Shown: one piece after another, positions 57,787 to 64,000 of the stretch
How the letters are laid out: every line of letters begins with the position of its first letter
Numbering within the stretch: position 1 is the stretch's first letter
Source of the DNA: Pleurodeles waltl
Lineage: Eukaryota > Chordata > Amphibia > Caudata > Salamandridae
Length of the DNA: 64,000 nucleotides
Direction of reading: 5' to 3'
Assembly (NCBI RefSeq): GCF_031143425.1
Contig: NC_090444.1
Span: forward strand, 1,345,778,323 to 1,345,842,322
Translations under genes and position numbers: made by a program
Notes under the pieces: model-generated
What the model saw: only the letters and a program-made list of their open reading frames with translations
What the model was told of the DNA's origin: nothing
Databases searched by the model: none

Positions 57787-58689
57787 GGCCCATGTTTATA
57801 CTTTTTGCCGCAAAACTGCGCTAATGCAGTTTTGCAGCAAAAAGTTTAGCGCCGGCTTGCGTCATTAACAATGCCAGCTGGGCGCTGTATTTATTGAATG
57901 GCACAAGCTGGCGCTAAGCTTGGGCTAGTGTCTTAGAAGAAGACGCTAGCCGGGTGGAGGTGGTGGTAGGGAGGGAGGAGGTTGTGTGTCAGAAAATGAC
58001 ACTAGCCTGGTTAGTGGCAAAAAAATGCCTCTTATCAGACTATTGCCATTTCCTGGTGCACACCACCAAAAACATGACTCCTGTCTTAGGAAAGACAGGA
58101 GTCATGCCCACCACCCCAATGGCCAACACAGGGGACAAGTGTCCCCTGGGCATGGCATTGCATCCTGTGCCATGAAGGGGGGCCCAAGTCAGGGCCCCTG
58201 ATGGAAACACATTTTTTTTTTAAAGTGCTTACCTGGACTTACCTGGGATGGGGTTTCCCCATCCTCCGGTGTCCCTCTGGTGGGGGTGAGGGTGTTCCTG
58301 GGGCTTTGGGAGGGCACCTGTGGACCCATTCCATGGTATGTAACCATGGAAATGGGTCCACAGCTCCCCTAATGCCTGGTGTGACCCAGGCATTAAATAA
58401 TGGTGCAAAGCAGGCTTAGCACAATTATTTAGCCCCTTCTCCCACCTGTGCATCATTTTAGTACGGGGATACATATGGGGCTAGCACCATTTTTTAGATG
58501 GGAATGCCTACCTTGCATCTCATTAATGCAAGGTAGGTGCATGCATCCAAAAAATGGCGTAACTCCTATATTTTGACGTTAGACATGTCTAACGTCAAAA
58601 TATAAATATAAATATGGAGTCAGGTTTGTGTTGAATTTACGTCAAAATAATGACGCAAATTCGGCACAACAGAATTATAAATATGGGCC
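57787..58689. mobile_element. 903-bp MITE with TAT duplication
   Basis: Left end GGCCCATGTTTATACTTTTT, right end on the minus strand GGCCCATATTTATAATTCTG; TAT flanks at 57784-57786 and 58690-58692. The terminal sequence is close to Harbinger-1's ends. The interior is a mosaic of short palindromes, for instance GACTCCTGTCTTAGGAAAGACAGGAGTC (58076-58103, given here as arms around a 4-base centre), TGCAAGGTAGG pairs near 58510-58540, and TTTGACGTTAGACATGTCTAACGTCAAA at 58573-58600. No coding capacity. Confidence 0.85.
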
Positions 58690-58692
58690 TAT

Positions 58693-59163
58693 GTTTGCAC
58701 AGAACTATGTAAATAAAATAAATGTACCACATTTAAACTGAGTGGAGTGATAGCTGATGATGGTCAATTGCTTAGTGTGTTTGTAGGCCACATATGAGTT
58801 AATAAGTGTGGGTAAGGCATGTTTATAAGTTGAACTATCTGTGTAAAAAGGTATCATGTTGAAAGCATAGCTAAATCACTCCAGACGTGTGACTTCCATA
58901 CCTTGATGCCTTTGATTCCAGCAAATACAAGGAAGTGCACAACACACTACATTTTGCTGAAGGTTTTTTCTATAAATTTGACGGATAAAATGAAAAAAAA
59001 TTGTCCCTTTGAAAGGGAGAAAGGAAATCAAATAATGCTTTTCACGCAGAATGGGAAGGGACTCAGTGGGGGTTAGAAAAATAAATAAAACACAACAGGA
59101 AATGTCAGGGGAATCAGTCTATAGACAAGAAGAATCAATCTATATACAAGGGGTAAAATAATT
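58693..59163. other. Unassigned; 3' flank of the Harbinger-2 SANT gene
   Basis: Contains tandem AATAAA-type signals near 58711-58720 (GTAAATAAAATAAATG), suitable for 3' processing of the plus-strand gene ending at 57745. Otherwise featureless. The right end of Harbinger-2 may lie here, but no TIR was found. Confidence 0.35.
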
Positions 59164-59700
59164 TTGTCGCTTGTCATGGCCCTGTCCAGTCACTTGTCAC
59201 TCTGGTCACCCTCCTTCTGCATGATGACCAGATCCTCTGCTTCATTGGCCTCATCTTGGCTGGCCGCTGGAGGACCAGACAGTCCATGGGATTGGAACAC
59301 ACCGGGAGTCCAAGGTGTACAAGGGGTATGGGGGAAACAGTTGGGACTACGAACAGGAAGACACATGGAGGGTGGTATGGGAGAGATGCTGGGATAGGGC
59401 AAACAGCATGACAGCACTCAAGGAAGTGATGGTGGCATTGAGTGTGGCCAACTCACAAGCATGTTCTACATTGATCTGCTGTAGGATCTGAGAGGACACA
59501 CCTGGCTTCCCCTCAGATGCCACCATCCCTTCCTGGGATGCATCCACAGGGGTGATATAACAGGGAGGGGTTTGAGTCACACATGAGGGATATGGGGTGT
59601 CAGGGACAGGGAAGCTCCTTGGGTCTACTGGGCAGACACTTGGAGGGAGACTAGTAGCAGTTGGACTGGGGGCCTAAAGAGGTAGTGAGGGGTCAGTGGC
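59164..59700 (-). pseudogene. C-terminal exon of a Harbinger SANT/Myb-like gene
   Basis: Minus-strand coding remnant: a Pro-rich segment (PRSFPVPDTPYPS at about 59620), then SQILQQINVEHACELATLNA and TITSLSAVMLFALSQ, a helical module, then a Pro/Cys/Ser-rich tail and, after a frame change near 59365, DEANEAEDLVIMQKEGDQSD before TGA near 59160. Its order (linker, helix, tail) is like the C-terminus of SANT-B at 25863-26180. No N-terminal domain is found in the window. Confidence 0.45.
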
Positions 59701-60775
59701 AGGCCTACATGTTGAATATTGCAGCACTAGGATTATTCCTTAACTAAGCAGGATTAAGGATTATGCCGGATTGCTTCTTTTTTTTACCAGGGGCCCATAT
59801 TTCATCACTAGTTCTGAACTAAAACTGGCCCCCACCCCTCCAGGCCCCCGTGGAAACACCCTATACCCATTACGGCCAGTCTGGCCCTGAAATGGCCTAT
59901 GCACTAGTGGCCCCTCAGTGATTGCTCTTGGGGCAGAATCTCCACAATGAGACTTCCAAGTGCAGGGTTCTGTTGTGAATCAGTCTGATATTTATGTTTT
60001 GGGATTTTGTCCATCAGTAGAGAGCAGCACTCCAAACCCCCTTCAATACATAGAGGGGCTGACATCCATTTTTTGGTCATTCAGAGTCAGCCTCACCTCC
60101 AAGAAAGATCTACTGCCATCGTTCTGAACTGTTGAACCCACTTCACCCAACATGGCTGAAGGCCCTATGGACGAGACACCGACACATTCAATGATACTGA
60201 TATGGATATACTCACTGAGGGGGTGCTTGATAGATAGTCCCAGCATTATGAGGGCCCAGAGAAACAGTGGATGCTGCTATCCACATTGATAACTGGGGCC
60301 TCATTACACATAAGACACATAGGACACTTCTCTGTTTTCACAACAAAGGTGCAGAGTACGATAGTGTACCCGATTGCATTGAATGCAGTGCCCTCAAGGC
60401 AGCCGCACACTCACGCCTCCCTGGGGGCAGTCCAGTCAAATGAAAAAGAGGAACTGTCTTAAAGCAGCTGTTCAGTGTAGCACAGTGCAGATGTCAACTT
60501 GCATGCACATTTGAGGGGGATTAGAGATCCCTTGCAGGCAGGAGCAGTAAGTGACTACACCCACCTGCAAAGGTGTGTCTGTGGTGCCTGTAGGACCACC
60601 TTTCTTCCTTACAGGGGTTCCTATCAGGGTATGCACTGACAGTGCCCCACCTTTTATGTGGTGCACTGTAAGTGCACCTTCTGGCAGCTTCTTTGCCTCT
60701 GCACCCACAACTAATATGTGGCATGGCTGCAGTGGCAAACGAGTGGATGTCCACTGGTACTAGTGCAGGCACTGT
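59701..60775. other. Unassigned sequence
   Basis: I recognise no domain. 59990-60260 on the minus strand has short open pieces (MLGLSIKHPLSEYIHISIIE), and 60472-60770 has overlapping ORFs on both strands, none with a known motif. It may be a decayed retroelement. Confidence 0.3.
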
Positions 60776-61199
60776 GGGGGTAATTACAACTTTGGTGGTC
60801 TCCTGACCACCATGTTGGCTGTGGTGGTCGTACCTCCAACAGGCTGGCGGAGAAGACCGCCAAATTATGCCCATGGCGGTCTTCACAACAGAATACAGCC
60901 AAACCACCGCTGGGACCACCAGTGCAGTCAGGCCCCCACGGCAGCAAGAGGCACCTTCAGGCAGGCAGAGACCATGTTTCCCCCGGACAGTTTATGAAGT
61001 TGCACACCACCATGGTTTCCGCCTGGGTCACACCAGCAGGGAAACCCTGACGGAAACCAACAGTATAAATGGAGACACTCAGTTTCGAGAAGCTATACAC
61101 ATCAGGAGCCGCCATGGAACCTGAACAACACATCTTCCCGCTGCACCTGCTTACTCAACAACCTTGGAACCAGCGCAGCCGATGACGGCAGCAACCGTG

Positions 61200-61900
61200 G
61201 GTGGACACACACTTACCTGTCACGTCGTATACTGCCAAGGTCACGATGCACACACAGCATACACATCCGGTAAGGGAGGCGATGGCGACACATGCACGTA
61301 CTTCTACACTGACACACACATTCACACATACCCACATACACACACGCACATACTCAGTATACACACCACAGCCAACACACACTACCAAACCACACACTGA
61401 ACCACAGACACACAGCACAAGCACTGTCAAACACAACAACACACAACACCAGCAAAGTACACAACTGCACAACAACTGCAGGACCTCATACGCACCTTCA
61501 ACACTCTACAATACACATCCCCACCTCACAATACATACAAACAACGCAACATACCAACACCATTGTACCAATACACACAATCACACAGCCATACATCAAG
61601 GCATATGTCACACCACGCAAACACACCACACAGCGGTATAGGCATACCAATCACACACACACATACAACTACACAAGGGCACACCACACTCCAAATAACA
61701 AATGCCAACACAATCTATATGCACAATATCAACATAAATAATTGTCCCAAACACATACATGCCCAACACACCATAACCAGTCATTACTGCGGGACAAATG
61801 CAAAGCACACACCCACACAAGCAACCCAGACACAAATGGTAGCCAACCACCACACACATAAAACACACTCACACACAAAAGAAAGCAGGCAACACCATAA
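61200..61900 (+). repeat. CA-rich low-complexity leader of Harbinger-4
   Basis: An irregular ACACAC-rich tract without strict period, like the CA-rich tracts at 45670-46160 and 49070-49540 behind the left ends of two other Harbinger copies. ORFs here (rich in His, Thr) are compositional. Confidence 0.75.
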
Positions 61901-62244
61901 CAGCCATGAGGAATGAAAGGCAGGATAAATATGTAACGTTGGAACCAACAACTAGCCCAGATGTATGTGAATAAAATAATAAATAATACAGTGAATTAAT
62001 AACTATGTACAAAAGATAAAAGCCCTTAGGCCAGTCCAAACAACAAAGTGCAGCATGCACAGATGGCATGTCTGACTGCCCCAACCTGACTCCTGACTAC
62101 TAATTTACCTCCAATGGTAGGGACATAAAGGGGGCAGGCATGTACCTCAGGGATTGGAGGACAGGGGGGGGGTTGGGCCTAGGTTTGGGAGGGGGGTCCT
62201 TGGGCTTGAGAGGGGGGAACTTTGGACATGGAGGGCTGGGAACA

Positions 62245-63604
62245 CTATAGAGGGGTTGGCTTCTTGGTGGGGAAGGGGCATGGGTAGTAGTGGGGAGTAG
62301 GGGAGGACTTGGAGGTGGTAGGGCTGGACTTGGGGAGGGACACTGATCTTTTGGGGGTCACACAGAGTGGGAGAGGTGTAGGGAAAAGGGACAACTCTGA
62401 GAGGAGAAACTTCTTAGACACACGGGGACGGTCATGGCAAAAGGGTTTGGGAGTGGAGAGAGAGAGAGTGCTTGTAGGAGGTGTCTTGGTGGATGTTTTT
62501 GGTGCATGTGTGGGCGAGGAATGCTTGTGTGTGCTGAGGGTCTGTTGGGTGGGTGACTGCGGGCATTTATGTGTCTTGGGAGGAGGAGGGGGTGGAGGAA
62601 CTGGGGGTTGTTGTGCTGGATGGGTGACTGTTGGGGTGATGACTGCAGGTATGGTGGATGTGCTACATATGGGTGTGTCTGTGGTGGTGGTGTTTGCGGA
62701 TGTTGTGACTGGGCTGGATGTCTGCAGGTCTGCTATTATGATGACTGTCGGTAGGATAGGAGTTGTGGCAGTATTGGTGAATGTGGGAGTACTGCCTTCA
62801 GGTGTGTCAGGTGTAGTGTCTGTGAAGGTGAGGGTGGTGGGGGAGTCTGTGCAGGTAGTGGATGTTGGTGTGTCTGCAGGTGGGTGTTGTTTGTGTGCAT
62901 GCCAGTGGTGGGTCTTGTGGTGCTTGTGTTTGTCTGTGGAACCCTTCTCTGTTGAGGTGGATGCATGCTTGTCTGTCTGCATGCTCTGGCTGGGACGGGG
63001 AAGAGGGGTGTGGGATTGGGAAAAGGAAGATGGAGGGGGATAGAAGACAAAGGGTGAGTGGCTTCCATCAGTGCGGAGGCCAGAGCCTGAAAGGATCTCT
63101 GTAGGCCAGCCAGTGCACTGAGAATGCCCTCCGGGAATGCATTGCTCTGTTGGACTTGAGTTGCAAGTCTCTGGATGTCATTCACGATGGTCGACTGACC
63201 CACAGAGATCAACCTCAGGAGGTCAATAGCCTCCTCACTGAGGGCAGCAAGGCAGTCTGGGGCAGAGATGCCTGCAGCTAAGGGGATGCCCACCCTCGTG
63301 GATGAGCGGGTTCAGACAATTGGGTGGGGAGCTACAGGGAGGGAGGTGGTAGTAAGAGGGGTGGCAGACAAAGATGGTGCTGGGGTAGTCACAGATGGGT
63401 CCGGAACGGCCAGGGAGTGCCCACTGGAGTAGGATTCCAAAGATGATGATGTGGAAGATCTGGTCTCCCCCGTGGCACTCTCCTTACCCACTTGGCCACT
63501 GATTCCCTCCCTGTCACTGGTCTCTGCAATCTGGATCCCTTGGCCAGCAGCATCCCAAACTCACCTGTGCCCCTTCTCCTTCGCCTGCCAATGCTGATGC
63601 ACAT
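62245..63604 (-). pseudogene. SANT-D homologue of Harbinger-4 (3' exon)
   Basis: Minus-strand exon homologous to the exon 3 part of SANT-D at 53933-54604. Upstream (63604-63300) in shifted frames is a Ser/Thr-rich linker. Then LSEEAIDLLRLISVGQSTIV, NDIQRLATQVQQSNAF and AGLQRSFQALASALM match the Harbinger-3 module at about seven residues in ten. A Pro-rich stretch follows; after an indel near 62985 the frame continues for 245 codons: a His/Lys/Thr-rich region, many TTTPT-like repeats, PPVPPPPPPPK, and a basic Ser/Pro tail (RVSKKFLLSELSLFPTPLPL) to TAG at 62245. The plus-strand 244-residue ORF at 62309-63043 is its antisense shadow. The N-terminal exons should lie beyond the window. Confidence 0.7.
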
Positions 63605-64000
63605 AAATAGAGTGAGGGAGGGAGAGACAGAGAGGGAGAGAAAGGGTTATCATATTCATCACATACACACATGTAACCATGCACAATTGTAGGTAAACAT
63701 ATCCAGGCTAGGCTATCTCCTACATCATGTCACAACAGGTTACAACTATCCACCCCTTTATGTCATCCGTCACACACACATCAGATTTCAAGTAAGTTAG
63801 CATGACTGGAGTAATCCAATTGAACACCTGTAAAGCCATGTCAGCATGCTACTCATGCCCTGCAAGAAGTAGGTATTTCAAGCATATTCCTGATCATGTC
63901 TCTCCATACTCCTCTGAACAATTGGAAGACCAGGTGACTGATCACAACACATCATGCAATTCCTGAACCAACACATGACCAGCCCATCTCAATTAGCAAT
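63605..64000. other. Intron of the Harbinger-4 SANT-D gene (inferred)
   Basis: Upstream of the 3' exon on the minus strand. It contains a purine-rich GAGA tract at 63614-63648, which as CT-rich sequence on the minus strand would suit a splice acceptor tract. No coding sequence seen. Confidence 0.4.

Larger units (their letters stand above)
60776..64000. mobile_element. Harbinger-4: left part of a Harbinger transposon, runs off the window
   Basis: Begins GGGGGTAATTACAACTTTGG at 60776 (preceded by CTGT), followed by inverted blocks such as GGTGGTCTCCTGACCACC and GGCGGTCTTCACAA-like repeats, typical of subterminal Harbinger sequence. It then has a long CA-rich leader (61200-61900), spacer, and a SANT-D homologue on the minus strand (63604-62245). 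The transposase and the right end are expected beyond 64000. Confidence 0.7.

Noticed and set aside
61200..61916. His/Thr-rich ORFs of 117-146 residues
   Set aside because: They follow the CA-rich tract; translation of (CA)n always gives His/Thr.
62309..63043. 244-residue plus-strand ORF rich in Gly and Val
   Set aside because: Exact antisense of the Thr/Pro-rich SANT-D exon; the composition explains the lack of stops.

Overview
The window looks like non-genic DNA from a giant, transposon-packed vertebrate genome. The best guess is a urodele amphibian of the newt type (Pleurodeles-like). That rests on recognising several long LTR families and abundant PIF/Harbinger DNA transposons with GGCCCATATTTATA-like and GGCCCTCATTATGAC-like ends; it is inference, not a database match. 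I found no convincing host gene, tRNA, rRNA or CRISPR array. Nearly every long ORF belongs to a transposable element or is the antisense shadow of one.

Layout. (1) 1-13972: a minus-strand Ty3/Gypsy retrotransposon (5' LTR 11545-13972, gag about 11290-9950, integrase C-terminus 3703-3496, RT-RNase H 1423-1). It has been shredded by later solo LTRs: 1424-3490 (target duplication ATCAG), 4093-6855 (duplication CTGGG, itself inside an older LTR) and 7082-9123. The integrase remnant lies upstream of RT, a Gmr1-like order. (2) 13973-29585: a plus-strand Mag-like Gypsy element (gag zinc knuckle, protease, RT, RNase H), cut inside its RT by a 13,124-bp Harbinger element (15537-28660, AAA duplication). 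Removing the element and one duplication copy rejoins the RT reading frame. (3) 15537-28660, Harbinger-1: a DDE transposase of two exons plus two different SANT/Myb-like genes, one on each strand. (4) 29605-30836: an LTR fragment and a LINE remnant. (5) About 31.8-57.8 kb: one or more old Harbinger copies. They hold a SANT gene homologous to Harbinger-1's first one (31.8-35.5, minus), a transposase (41.7-44.1, minus) and a SANT gene (44.07 onward, plus). Into these are nested strongly palindromic MITEs (36831-37461, 37771-37943, 39137-39634, 40441-40948), a retroelement ORF with tandem promoter-like repeats (46915-48876) that is itself hit by a 190-bp palindromic MITE, and a third Harbinger (48975-56344). 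(6) 57787-58689: a 903-bp MITE. (7) 59.2-59.7 kb: a Harbinger gene tail. (8) 60776 to the window end: the left part of a fourth Harbinger.

How the genes work together. In known PIF/Harbinger elements a DDE nuclease is helped by one Myb/SANT-like DNA-binding partner. The copies here repeatedly carry two SANT/Myb-like genes beside the transposase, in different orders and orientations. The second has a Thr/Pro-rich linker and a C-terminal helical tail. This recurring three-gene layout is the best candidate for an under-described system in the window. All copies have at least one inactivating lesion, but Harbinger-1 is close to intact: its transposase has a single frameshift.
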